Shown one piece after another: positions 46,009 through 56,338 of a stretch of DNA of 64,000 bases. The DNA lies in contig JABCRI010001478.1 in the NCBI GenBank assembly GCA_015143295.1, positions 496,001 to 560,000 of the forward strand, in the 5' to 3' direction. The notes beneath the pieces are model-generated. The model saw only the letters and a list, made by a program, of their open reading frames with translations, did not search any database and had not been told where the DNA came from. The position numbers and the translations under genes were made by a program. Source of the DNA: Tetracentron sinense (Eukaryota > Streptophyta > Magnoliopsida > Trochodendrales > Trochodendraceae). Each line of letters begins with the position of its first letter. The first letter of the stretch is position 1.

Positions 46009-48787
46009 TGGGAGCACGGATTCCGGTTACCCATATTTGGCAAGTTATGTTCAGAGTCGCCACTTATTAATTCGGTAGGGATAAGTCCTGGGTAATGGGT
46101 AAGGTCTTAGTCTGCTTAAAGTTCTAAGTAAGAGGTTCAGTTAAGCCCAGAGAAGGTGTTAGGCACCCGGCACTTCCATTTTACAACGGTTCAATTCCCT
46201 ACTTAGTAGGTTTAAGCCAAATTAATGTCAAGTTATATTCAAATGTCTTAGGTTTAGTTTATACTAATTCAATAAGGGAAGAGCTAAACTAGGGTCGAAA
46301 CTGAGTTGGGTTGCCTACGTACTCACATTGGGGTGATATCAGACCGAGCATAGTTCTGGCACATGAACCCGTGCCAAGGCTTGAGGAGTGTTGTGTGCGC
46401 ACCAAGGGTGGCTCAGGGTGGATTGAGTTAATCGGGATTGGTCAAGTGCATGGTATTGGGCCCGGTAGGCCAAAAGGTTAGTTCGGTAGACTAGGGGTTG
46501 GGCCCGGTAGGCCATGATTGTAAGCCTGGAGGCTAGGGTTTGGGCCCGATAGGCCGAGATTAGGCCCGGTAAGCCTTGGTTAGACCCGGAGGTTAAGAGC
46601 AAGCCCGGTAGGCTTTGGATTGGGCCCGGTAGGCCAAGGGTAAGCTCGGTAGGCTTTGAGTTGGGCTCGGTAGGCCAAAGGCAAGCCCGGTAGGCTAAGG
46701 GTTAGGCCCGGTAGGCCGAGAGGAGTTTAACCATGGTTAGGATTGCTAACCGAGGTTAGGTAAAGACCAAGATATGTTTATCATCCTTAAGAGTTGTTTA
46801 AACACTTTTGGGGATTTTTTCTAAATTTTCCCAAGTTAAATGGGGCTAACCATGGTTAAGACATGGGTTTAATCATGGTTAGTCCAAATAACCAAGGTTA
46901 GGCACTCAACAAAGTTAAATTTGGGGTTAGAGTGCCCTTTACAATTTTCCATGATTTTTGAGAAATTTCACCAAGGTTTAAATGGGCTTAACTACGGTTA
47001 GACCAAGCGTTAACCATAGTTAAGCTCATCTAACCATGGTTAGGATGAGCACAAAGTCCAAGAATGTCATTTTCCACAATTTTAGAATATTATGGATTTT
47101 TAGAAATTTTTTGGAATTTTTCCAAGAGGTTAGGCGAATTGATCATGGTTGAGTTAACCATGGTTAAGGCAAGGGCACAGTCTGGGCATGATTGGGGTGG
47201 GTCCCAGGGACTAGGTCAGGTCAGTAGGAGGGCCCCCATGGGCTGTGGGCTCACTTAAAGCCCAAAATAACCAAAAATCAAACTGTCAGCAGATGGATTG
47301 CCGACAGTTTTGGCACCTTTTTTCCAGATTTTAGAGGATCATAACTCGGGTTAAGAGATGAGTTAGGGGACCTATAACCCATGATCTTGAAACTCAGGAT
47401 GAGGGGAATACCTTGGGCCTGAAGTGGCCCCCAGAGGATGCTTCATGTGGGCCTGGTGTGGGCCCAAAGCCACTGCACATAAAATGATAGAGTGTTGGTA
47501 ATCAGTTCATCGACACTCTGGCAGTTTTCTTTTTACAATGATTTAACCATGATTAATGAGGTGGGGGAAGGCTGTGAAGCCCTGGTTAAGGTCCAGAGGG
47601 TCTCGGGTATCCAAAACCATGCCCTAGATTAGACCAAGGTGGCATCAGATGGGGCCCACAGGCCCTAAAATAGCAAGCACTCTAGGTGTTGGTACAGAGT
47701 TTACTGACACCTTGGGATTTTTCCAGAAATTACAATTTGCCCTACGGGGCTGCCGAGGAGTCCAAGGGTTCCCCCCTGACATGGAGGACCCCCAGAAGCC
47801 ACTAAGGCTACCTGGAGTGTTGATATACCCTTGGGGGAGGTTCACCACACCTATATAGGTGGGAGAGACCCCCCACAGTGGGTTTCCGGCAAAACCAAGA
47901 TGAAAAAGTCCCCTGGAACGGACTAAGGGCTCATAATGGTATTAAACCAAATGAAAATGAGGGGTAGGTGGAGCCCTACCCTACTGTAGTGCTACAGGAG
48001 CTGCTGGTGATCCTTGGGAGGGGCAGTGGTGCTGTGGCGGCTTATGGTGGCGTTGTACAATGGAGTAGGGAGGCAGTGGGCAGTTGGGGAGGTTCCTTGA
48101 GTGCCTATGGAAGCAAAGGAAAGGGCTAAGAACTTGGTCTCTTGAATAGGGGTTCGGCCTAGAGTTTCTTGGAGTGGGTTTAAAGGTGGTGGAGCACGGC
48201 CATTTATAGGGGAGTCCCATGGGGACACCCATGCTAATGGGATAGTGGTGGATGGGTGCTACAGGAGGCGGACAGGGAGTCTGCAGGTGGAGGGGTGTGC
48301 CAGAGGGCGTGCCTGAGCCCTGCAGGGGGTGGTTGCACTGCTAGAAGACGATACAAGTATTGGCGGTAGATGTTCTACCACCATTACAAAAACAGTGTAA
48401 ATTGGTAATGGCTATAGATCATCTACCGCCAATACCAGTTTTTAACTATTGGGGCCCTGGCTCAGGCAGTGCATGCGGTATGCGGTTATTTTTTTGAATT
48501 ATTGGGCCTGGGCCCAGGCCGAGGCTTGGGTGTTCTAGGGTTTGTGGACCTAGGGTATAAGCCCTAATGGGCTAGGGCTAGGCTAGGGCTCGACTAAGGC
48601 TAGGCTAGGGCTCGACTAGGGCTAGGCTCGGCTAGGGTTCACCTAGGGTTTACTAGGGTTTGTCCTAGGGTCTAACTAGGGTTTGTCCTAGGGTCTATTA
48701 GGGTTTGTCCTACGGTCTACTGGGTCTACTAGGGTTAAGGGATTCGACTGGGGGTTTAACCATGGTTAAGAACCCTTAACCATGGTT
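46009..48787 (-). repeat. right Ogre LTR (5' LTR of copy B), outer end truncated
   Basis: Begins TGGGAGCACGG and follows the middle LTR until CCATGGTT at 48787. The last 29 bp of the LTR (AGGAGGGG...GCTTACA in the middle copy) are missing, so no target duplication can be read. TATA at 48201-48210 (minus). Confidence 0.85.
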
Positions 48788-48906
48788 GAGATGTAGAGGC
48801 AGCGAGAGGAGATGCAAAAAAAGCAGGACGAGATTATGGAATTGGTGCGGTGGATGATGCCCGGCCAGTGTTAGCATTGTTTTCACATAGTAAGTCAAAC
48901 TTAAGT
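48788..48906. other. short flank between Ogre and Tekay elements
   Basis: About 119 bp. From 48788 the + strand can be read as a short Glu/Gln/Arg-rich helical stretch (REEMQKKQDEIMELVRWMMP) preceded by one stop, reminiscent of the C-termini of CACTA-type transposon proteins. It is too short to classify. It ends with the Tekay target duplication TAAGT (48902-48906). Confidence 0.4.
48902..48906. repeat. target-site duplication of Tekay element, left copy (TAAGT)
   Basis: Matches 58768-58772 exactly, directly at the LTR termini. Confidence 0.92.
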
Positions 48907-50569
48907 TGTAACGACCCCAAAATCCCACAAGGCTAAAATAGGACTTTAGGATCGCCACATAACTTAAACCTGCTTAAAACCATGCATACAAGGCTACTGC
49001 ACGAGTCTTCAAAAATGAGAGTAATAAAATTTCCGATATATATAACCCAAACCAACTAAATAACACGAGTCTGTAGTCAACAATTACAACTACTAAATCC
49101 AAAGAGTCTGATACACATCCATAAAAGTCTACTGAGCAACATCCTCTAAAAGTCAATTACAAAACTCTCTCAATGAAAAAAAATGTAAACTAAGAGGTGT
49201 AGCCGCCCAAGTCTCCGGCTCCCTCCTCAGAAGGCTCACCTTCACCTCCTTCCTCGAGGTAAGTCTCCTCAACCCACGGCTCTGCCGTGTACTCCTGCTC
49301 TATACCTGCCAAGACAAAATCCGGCTGAGTACAAAGGTACTCAGTGTATATAAAATCCAATCAACAATAATGATATACCTGCACTTAGTCAGAAACATAT
49401 CCAATAGCATAATAACATAATCAGAGTGCGGAAGAACGTGTGCGCATGTACATCATATCATCACCTTGACTCGTGTATTTGTGAGAATCTTAGACTTGGA
49501 AGACAATACACTTATGAGTTGCTTATGCTTATGAGACCACGTGCTTGTGAGATGCTTATGCTTATGCACTTATTCAGATCATACAATGATGTGACATGCC
49601 GTTCTTGGCGGATACGGACCATGCCTATGAATCAAATGTAATTGACATGCCGTTCTTGGCGGATACGGACCATGCCATGCTTATGCTTATTCAGAATGTC
49701 ATACGTATGCCATGCTCATGCTTGTGGTCCACATGTGTGACTTGTGAGGCTCTTATCTTAACATACACGTGCATATGTGCTTAAGTGTTGAAATTAACTT
49801 TCGAGTTGGTAATTGCTTAGATTCCGATCTCCCACCATAGAAACTCCACTATATTGTCCCATACCAAATAGTTAGAGAATTCCCGGTTTGAGAGATGTTC
49901 CTCTAAGTTCTTATCTTCCCGACTATCAATTTCCATACAAATAATTAGACATACTTAACCAACAATTCACATATACATATCTTATCATAATTCATATCGC
50001 AATTCATAATCAATTTACCACCATTTCATAAGAGTATAATAGCATTTATCTTTTCAAGCATTTTCACAAACACCTTGTGTACGCATAATATGAATCCATT
50101 TCTCCTCTATATTTTCAAGCATTCATCAAACCATAATTCATCCATACAATCAATTCACTATTCACATCCACATATTAATCCCATCCTCCATACATTTCCC
50201 ATCCTCCATATATTTCTCATCCACATCCAATCCACATTTCCATCAATAATTAGCTTACTTCATAAAAAATTAGGGAAAATGCATCAAACATCTATTTCTA
50301 CCATTCCTAGCATCTTAACATTCACAAAACCTTAAAATAAAGTTGATTAGGATAGTATATCGACCTTAGAAATCCTTCCCTTGGATTCAAAACGCTCCCG
50401 AGACGATTTGGAGAAGCTTTGAGGATGATCTCCAAGCTTTCCTCTTAATCTTCTACCGATCTCCTTCCTCTCCAAGCAACCCTCTCTCAAAACCCTAGGG
50501 TTTCTCCCCCTTTTTGCCAAATTAGGTTAGAACTAGGTGGAGTATTTTAATATTTCGAGTAGGACCCCT

Positions 50570-50578
50570 TATTTATAG
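50570..50578 (-). promoter_or_regulatory. probable TATA box of Tekay left LTR
   Basis: The minus strand reads CTATAAATA in front of AGGGGTCC; the same occurs at 58014-58022 in the right LTR. It lies 65-260 bp downstream (minus strand) of the palindrome array. Confidence 0.55.
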
Positions 50579-50642
50579 CCTCAAGGTCTGAGAACAAAAA
50601 GACCAAAAAGCCCTTACTAAAAATCAGCAAAAATGCTCGAAG

Positions 50643-50829
50643 GACCGAGCGATCGGTGGTTATGACCGATCGATCGGTTCTCAACCGAGCGATCGGTGCT
50701 CTTGACCGGGCGATCGGTCAAAAAAGCACTCTCTGGAAAATTTCCCCATACAAAATTTTGGACCAGTCGATAGATACCGATCGATCGGTTTTGGACCGAT
50801 CGATCGCTACTTCTGACCGAGCGATCGGT
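50643..50829. repeat. GACCGAGCGATCGGT palindromic array, Tekay left LTR
   Basis: Eight 15-bp units with irregular spacing: ACCGATCGATCGGT (perfect palindrome) and ACCGAGCGATCGGT variants, one unit degenerate (GACCAGTCGATAGAT). The same set is in the right LTR at 58087-58273. Confidence 0.88.
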
Positions 50830-51323
50830 TGCCTATAGATTTTTGACCCGCTTTACTGTTTTGGCCATAACTTTTGACTCGCTTGACGGATTTTGACGAT
50901 TCAACTTGGGTTGGATTCGTATTTCGAAAACGAACATTTTTGACATTTTAAAATTTCCAAATTCCACTTAATTAATAGACTAAATTGTCCCCAAAGTTGA
51001 CTGATCTGCAATTCCATTAGATAAAACCCACCATTGACTTGGCTTAAACTCAAAATAAGGAAAAACATTAAACATGAACATCGAAGAGGGTTCCAACACC
51101 TTTCTAATGGTTCAAGAATCACTCAATTCCAGTAAACGGTACCAAAACTAGAGCTTCCTAAAGTTTAGGGGTGTGATATGACGTCCCTCCGTTACAAGTT
51201 GATTAAGCTTAGTTTACACCACAATAATTAGGCATAAAAAAACAATAAACATCAAACATCACAGGGACTAAAATACCCTTAACACAATGAAATAAAAACA
51301 TGAAAGCGATTCGGGTCTCTACA

Positions 51324-51338
51324 TCCTCCCTTCCTTAA
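51324..51338 (-). other. polypurine tract of Tekay element
   Basis: The minus strand reads TTAAGGAAGGGAGGA immediately before the 3' LTR. This is the expected plus-strand primer site. Confidence 0.85.
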
Positions 51339-51366
51339 AAGAATTTCGTCCTCGAAATTACGTACC

Positions 51367-54300
51367 TTAGGTGAATAAGTGCAGGTACTTTTCGCGGACT
51401 TCGGCTTCTCTCTCCCAAGTGGCCTCTTCTCTAGAGTGATGCTCCCATTGCAAGAGCACCAGAGGAATGACCTTAAAACGCAAAAATTGCTCTTTCCGGT
51501 CCAAAATTCGAGCTGGTTGCTCCACTAGAGTCAAATCTTCCCGAATTTCCAACGGTTCCAAATGAATGACATGTGAAGGATCAGCAATGTACTTCCTCAA
51601 CATAGAGATGTGAAGGACATTATGCACACCTTCCATGTGAGGTGGTAAGGCGACCCGATAAGGAACTTCCCCGACTCGGGTGATGATCTCAAAAGGACCC
51701 ACATATCTCGGACTGAGCTTGCCTCGCTTGCAGAATCTCATCACCCCTTCGTAGGTGAGATCTTTACAAATACAAAATCTCCGACTTGGAACTCAAGATC
51801 TCTCCTCCGAGTATCGGTATAGCTCTTCTGTCTACTCTGAGCTGCTTTCAACCTCTCCCTGATCAACTGAACTCTATCCACAGTCTGACCAATGAGCTCG
51901 GGACCCAAAAGCTTCCTCTCACCAACTTCGTCCCAACACAAAGGTGAACGACAACTCCTCCCATAAAGTGCCTCAAACGGTGCCATCTGAATGCTAGCTT
52001 GATAGCTTTTGTTGTAGGCAAACTCAACCAACGGCAAGTGATCAACCCAACTACCCTGAAAGTCTAACATGCAAGCTCGTAGCATGTCCTCTATGATCTG
52101 GTTCACTCTCTCAGTTTGCCCATCTGTCTGCGGATGAAATGCCGTACTAAAATCCAAATGGGAACCCATGGCCTACTGAAAACTCTTCCAGAATCTGGAT
52201 GTAAATCTCGGATCTCGATCAGAAACAATGCTAACTGGCACTCCATGCAAACGAACTATCTCCTTGATATAGAGGTTAGCCAATTGATTGGAGTTGAAAG
52301 TGGTCCGATATGGAAGAAAATGAGCTGATTTAGTCATCGGTCAACCACAACCCAAATGGCATCAAAGTTCTTGGCCGTCTTTGGCAAACCAACAACAAAA
52401 TCCATGGAGATATTTTCCCACTTCCACTCTGGAATAGGAAGAAACTGAAGAAGTCCTGCCGGCCTCCTGTGTTCGGCCTTCACCTGCTGACACACCAAAC
52501 ACTTGGATACAAAGGTAGCCACATCTTTCTTCATACCTTTCCACCAGAAATACTTCTTGAGGTTCTGGTACATCTTAGTACCTCCCGGATGCACGGTGTA
52601 CTTGGACTTGTGTGCTTCATCCAGAATCTCCCTTCTTAAATCCTCATCATCCGGAACACAAAGTCTACCCTTGAAACAAACTGCACCATCCCTCCAAGAG
52701 AAATCCTCAAACCCGCTACTCAGTGACTTATTCATGGCAGCGTGCAGTTCTCCATCATTCCACTGCAAGTCTTTAATCCTGTTCAATAAGGTTGGCCTGA
52801 CCATAATGTTAGCCAACAAGGCTCCAGATGCTCCCACACTGAAACCCGCATCGAGGCTAGACACCTCTTCTAGTAACTTCCATTCTTGGACCATCAAGTG
52901 TGCCAAGAAGCCGGTAGGTCTCCTACTTAGCGCATCTGCCACTACATTCGCTTTCCCCGGGTGGTACTGGATAGAACAATCATAATCCTTGAGGAATTCC
53001 ACCCAACGACGCTGCCTCAAATTCAGCTCTTTCTGCGAGAATAAATACTTTAGACTTTTGTGGTCGGTGAAAACTTCAAACTGCGCACTGTACAAGTAGT
53101 GTCTCCAGATCTTAAGAGCAAAAACCAAGGCTGCTAACTCCAAATCATGAGTAGGATAGTTCTTCTCGTGGTCTTTCAACTGCCGAGAAGCATAGGCAAT
53201 CACCTTCCCGTGTTGCATAAGAACACAACCTAACCCAACGAGTGAGGCATCACTATACACCACAAAATCTTCACTACCCGATGGAACAGTCAAGATCGGA
53301 GCGTTGGTGAGACGCTTCTTCAACTCAAGAAAACTCTTCTCACATTTCTCATTCCACTCGAATCTAGCGTTCTTTCGAGTTAGATGAGTAAGCGGAGCTG
53401 CCAAACTGGAAAATCCTTCTACAAATCTTCGATAATATCCAGCTAGGCCCAAGAAACTTCGAACCTCTGTAGCACTCTTTGGTCTTCCCCATCCTTCCAC
53501 TGCTTCTATCTTAGCAGGGTCAACTGAAATCCCCTCTTCTGACACCACATGGCCTAGAAATGCTACTTTTTCTAGCCAAAACTCGCACTTGCTAAGCTTA
53601 GCATATAGCTTATGCTCACGGAGTATCTTCAGGGTGATCCGGAGATGCATCTCATGCTCCTTCTGTGTCCTAGAGTACACTAAAATGTCATCCACAAACA
53701 CGATCACAAAGCGGTCCAGAGTCGGCTTGAAGATCCTGTTCATGAGATCCATGAATGCTGCCGGGGTGTTTGTCAAACCGAACGGCATGACTAAGAATTC
53801 AAAATGCCCATATCTGGTCCTGAAAGCAGACTTAGGTACATCTTCCACCTTTATCTTCAGCTGATGGTAGCCCGACCTCAAATCAATCTTGGAGAAATAC
53901 TTAGCTCCTTGCAACTGATCAAACAAGTCATCGATCCTAGGTAAAGGATATTTGTTCTTGATAGTGACCTTGTTCAGTTGCCGATAGTCGATGCACATCC
54001 TCATCGAACCATCCTTCTTCTTCACAAACAACACTAGAGCTCCCCAAGGTGATACACTTGGGTGGATAAATCCAAGACCAAGCAATTCGTCAATCTGCTC
54101 CTTAAGCTCTTTCAACTCTGCTGGAGCCATCCTATATGGAGCCATCCTATATGGCGCTTTAGAGATGGGTGCCGTACCCGGAGCTAACTCAATTGCAAAC
54201 TCTACTTCTCTATCTGGTGGCAAACCCGGTAAGTCATTGGGAAAGACATCCATAAATTCCTCTACAACTGGAATACTCGAGGAATCGGGTGCTTCCGAGG

Positions 54301-54702
54301 TAGTAAGACTCAATGCCGCAAAACGAGCTAAGTCCTTCTTCTTCAACCCTTGGAAACGAAAAGAGGGCTCACTGATTGGTCTAAAGTTGACTACCTTCCC
54401 AAAACAGTCAACATGCCCATGGTATTTGGAAAGTCAATCCATGCCTAAAATGACGTCAAAGTCTTGGAACTCAAGGACAATCAGATCAGCTGGCATCTCT
54501 CTCTGACCTACTTGAATGTCGCAATCTCGATAGACCTTATCAGTGATGACTGAACTACCGACAGGAGTAGTGATCGACAATTCACGATCTAACAGACTTG
54601 GCTCAATCGGAAACTCTCGTGCAAAACTAGGTGTGACGAAGGAGTGAGTGGAACCAGTATCGATCAAAACATGAGCGAGGAAATCATTTATCAACAATGA
54701 GC
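51367..54702 (-). pseudogene. Tekay pol: protease, RT, RNase H, integrase, chromodomain
   Basis: Protease with DTGSTHSF (about 54660); RT with [16 protein letters not shown] and catalytic FVDDIL (about 53690); RNase H ([13 protein letters not shown], about 53270); integrase zinc-binding part (H near 52590, CLVCQ near 52495); integrase core up to FHPQTDGQTERVNQ (about 52130); C-terminal chromodomain-type segment (LQWEHHSREEATWE, about 51420); end TAG 51367-51369. Breaks: TGA 54434-54436 (a Trp in the family's LGMDW), a frameshift just after 52335, TAG 52173-52175, and a one-base loss in a G-run near 51745. A 15-bp tandem duplication (54123-54152) adds five residues before RT without shifting the frame. 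The longest open stretch is 52334-54346. Confidence 0.92.
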
Positions 54703-54837
54703 CTGAATTAATACACAAAGCTAATTTGTCAAATCATGAATACATACATGCATCTTACATCATACCACATAACATTTAATATCACACACATAGCATCAGG
54801 ACAATATTTTAATTAACTAAAACACAATTAAATATAC
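54703..54837 (-). other. candidate spliceosomal intron at the gag/protease junction (Tekay)
   Basis: A 135-nt AT-rich stretch with several stops interrupts the join between the Gag end (codons for VVQ and first base of Gly) and the protease N-terminal part. The minus strand has GT at 54837-54836 (AGG|GTATAT) and CAG at 54705-54703 (TTAATTCAG|GC). Removal leaves the reading frame in register and gives a protease approach of normal spacing for the family. Unspliced reading stops within ten codons. Splicing is inference. Confidence 0.55.
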
Positions 54838-56040
54838 CCTGCACAACGTCTTCGGACGCCTGTGCATCCCGCTCCGAGGTAGCAAACACTCGACCCTGAG
54901 CTGGCTGGCGAGGCTGCTGAGGTCTAGGACCTTGTGGTGGCCTCTGCTGTGTGGACTGCCTACCTGGGGGCCTGACTCCCTGTGGCTGAGTCGACTGAAT
55001 GCCCTACTGAATGCGGAGTGGGCAATCTCGGATCCGGTGTGAGACCTCTCCACAATGGAAACAACCTCCAGTAATTGCCCTACACTCTCCCACTCTGTGC
55101 CTCTTTCCGCACTGGCGGCATACATCAAACAGCTGAATGCCAGTAGTAGGCGGAGCCACCTGAGCTGCTCGTGGGGCTACCTAAGTCGGCCTCTGATAAG
55201 GGGTAGGCCTAACAATCGGCATAGGACCCGACCCCTTGGCCTCTTGTCCTGAGGACCAAACCTACCTGCTTGCAACTTCTCCCTCTTCTTCAACAATTCT
55301 TCTGAATTCTTCTCAGCTATCAAAGCACGTTGGTACACCTCCCTACATGTCTCAAGCTGAAGTATCGAAACCTTCTCCCGAATAAAATCCTTCAAGCCTC
55401 GCTCAAACCTCTTTGCCTTCATTCTCTCTGTAGCAATCAAGTGAGGAGCGAACCTAGAAAGCTCTACAAACTTGGCCTCATACTCGGCCACTGACATCCT
55501 CCCTTGCTCCAAGGTAGAGAATTCAATCTCCTTCTGATCTCTCACAAACACCGGGAAGTATCTCTCATAGAAGATGTCGAGGAACTCTCCCCAAGTCCAC
55601 TCTTGTCCGGTTCGCACCTCATTCCTCTGCCTAGATGCGGCCCTCCACCAATGTTCAGCCTCGCCTTCCATGACGAAGGAGGCCCATTTCACCCTCTGCT
55701 CATCGGTAGCCTCAAGCACGGTGAAAATCTTCTCTAGTTGCATGATCCACAACTCAGCAACTGAGGGATCCGTACTACCGTAGAAGGCTGGAGGATTCAT
55801 TCTCCTAAAAGCTTCCACTCCATTATGACGAGGTGGGTGAACATCAACCTGCCTCTCCTGCCTAGCTTGACCAGCTGCTAGCAATGCCGTTTGCTGAGCC
55901 ATAATTTCAGCCTGCCTCTCCATGGCTGCTGCAATAGCTTCCATAGCCCGACTCACATTGGCTTGGGAGGCACCATCTGGGGAATCCCCATCGGTCACAC
56001 TGCCTCCTCCATTTCTATTATTTCTTTCACCCCTTCTCAT
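54838..56040 (-). pseudogene. Tekay gag
   Basis: Start ATG 56040 (MRRGERNNRNGG). Gag core: NPPAFYGSTDPSVAELWIMQLEKI... (about 55800-55400). Lys/Arg-rich end, then a CCHC zinc knuckle, CFHCGEVSHRIRDC (55063-55022), and a Gln/Pro/Arg-rich tail. The open frame from 56040 stops at 55177 because of a frameshift around 55210-55250; the knuckle is in another frame, which matches that of protease and RT. TAG at 55004-55006 follows the knuckle. Gag packages element RNA. Confidence 0.88.
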
Positions 56041-56338
56041 GCTTACAATCTTGAGAAGAAGAAAACAATCTATTTAGAACACACTCACATAAATTCCTAA
56101 GTCTACGCTTAATCAAAACTCAATCCTCAACAATTTTAAAGTCCTGGACTTGATGTTGCTTTCCTAAGGTTGACATCTTCCTATACCCTATACTTAATAC
56201 CTTGGCCTTAAGGGCTCTAATGCCTTGTGCTTTGATTGATATCCTCTGGTATCAGACCCGGAGTGACATAACACGACTCCTACTGAGAGGACAACTTAGC
56301 CCAAGGGAACCTAATGCCTTGAGCTCTGATACCACATC
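56041..56338 (-). other. 5' leader and primer binding site of Tekay element
   Basis: The minus strand has TGGTATCAGAGCTCAAGGCA at 56334-56315, the initiator tRNA-Met PBS, four bases from the LTR end at 56339. The rest of the leader has no ORF. Confidence 0.88.

Larger units (their letters stand above)
7526..48787 (-). mobile_element. Ogre/Tat-type Ty3/gypsy tandem: three LTRs, two internal regions (interrupted at 18971-30809)
   Basis: Reading left to right: LTR (7526-8938, left part lost to the copia 1 insertion or outside), internal A (8939-31106), LTR (31107-33934), internal B (33935-46008), LTR (46009-48787). The middle LTR serves both copies: the PBS of A abuts its left side and the polypurine tract of B abuts its right side. 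Ogre/Tat traits: an ORF1 upstream of gag, a PBS matching tRNA-Arg-type primers, an additional (archaeal-type) RNase H, a likely intron between protease and RT, and a repeat-rich 3' UTR. Copy B alone with both LTRs spans about 17.7 kb. Confidence 0.85.
48907..51323 (-). repeat. left LTR (3' LTR) of Tekay element
   Basis: TGTAACGACCCC to GGGTCTCTACA, 2417 bp. It contains a 33-bp direct repeat (49593-49625 and 49644-49676) with GCCGTTCTTGGCGGATACGG, the GACCGAGCGATCGGT array and the TATA box. Confidence 0.95.

Noticed and set aside
50643-50829. CRISPR-like spaced repeats
   Set aside because: Units are palindromic 15-mers with irregular spacing inside a plant LTR; no cas genes and a eukaryotic setting.
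53589-54506. Plus-strand ORFs of 91 and 171 codons
   Set aside because: They lie opposite the Tekay RT and protease frames and have no domain.
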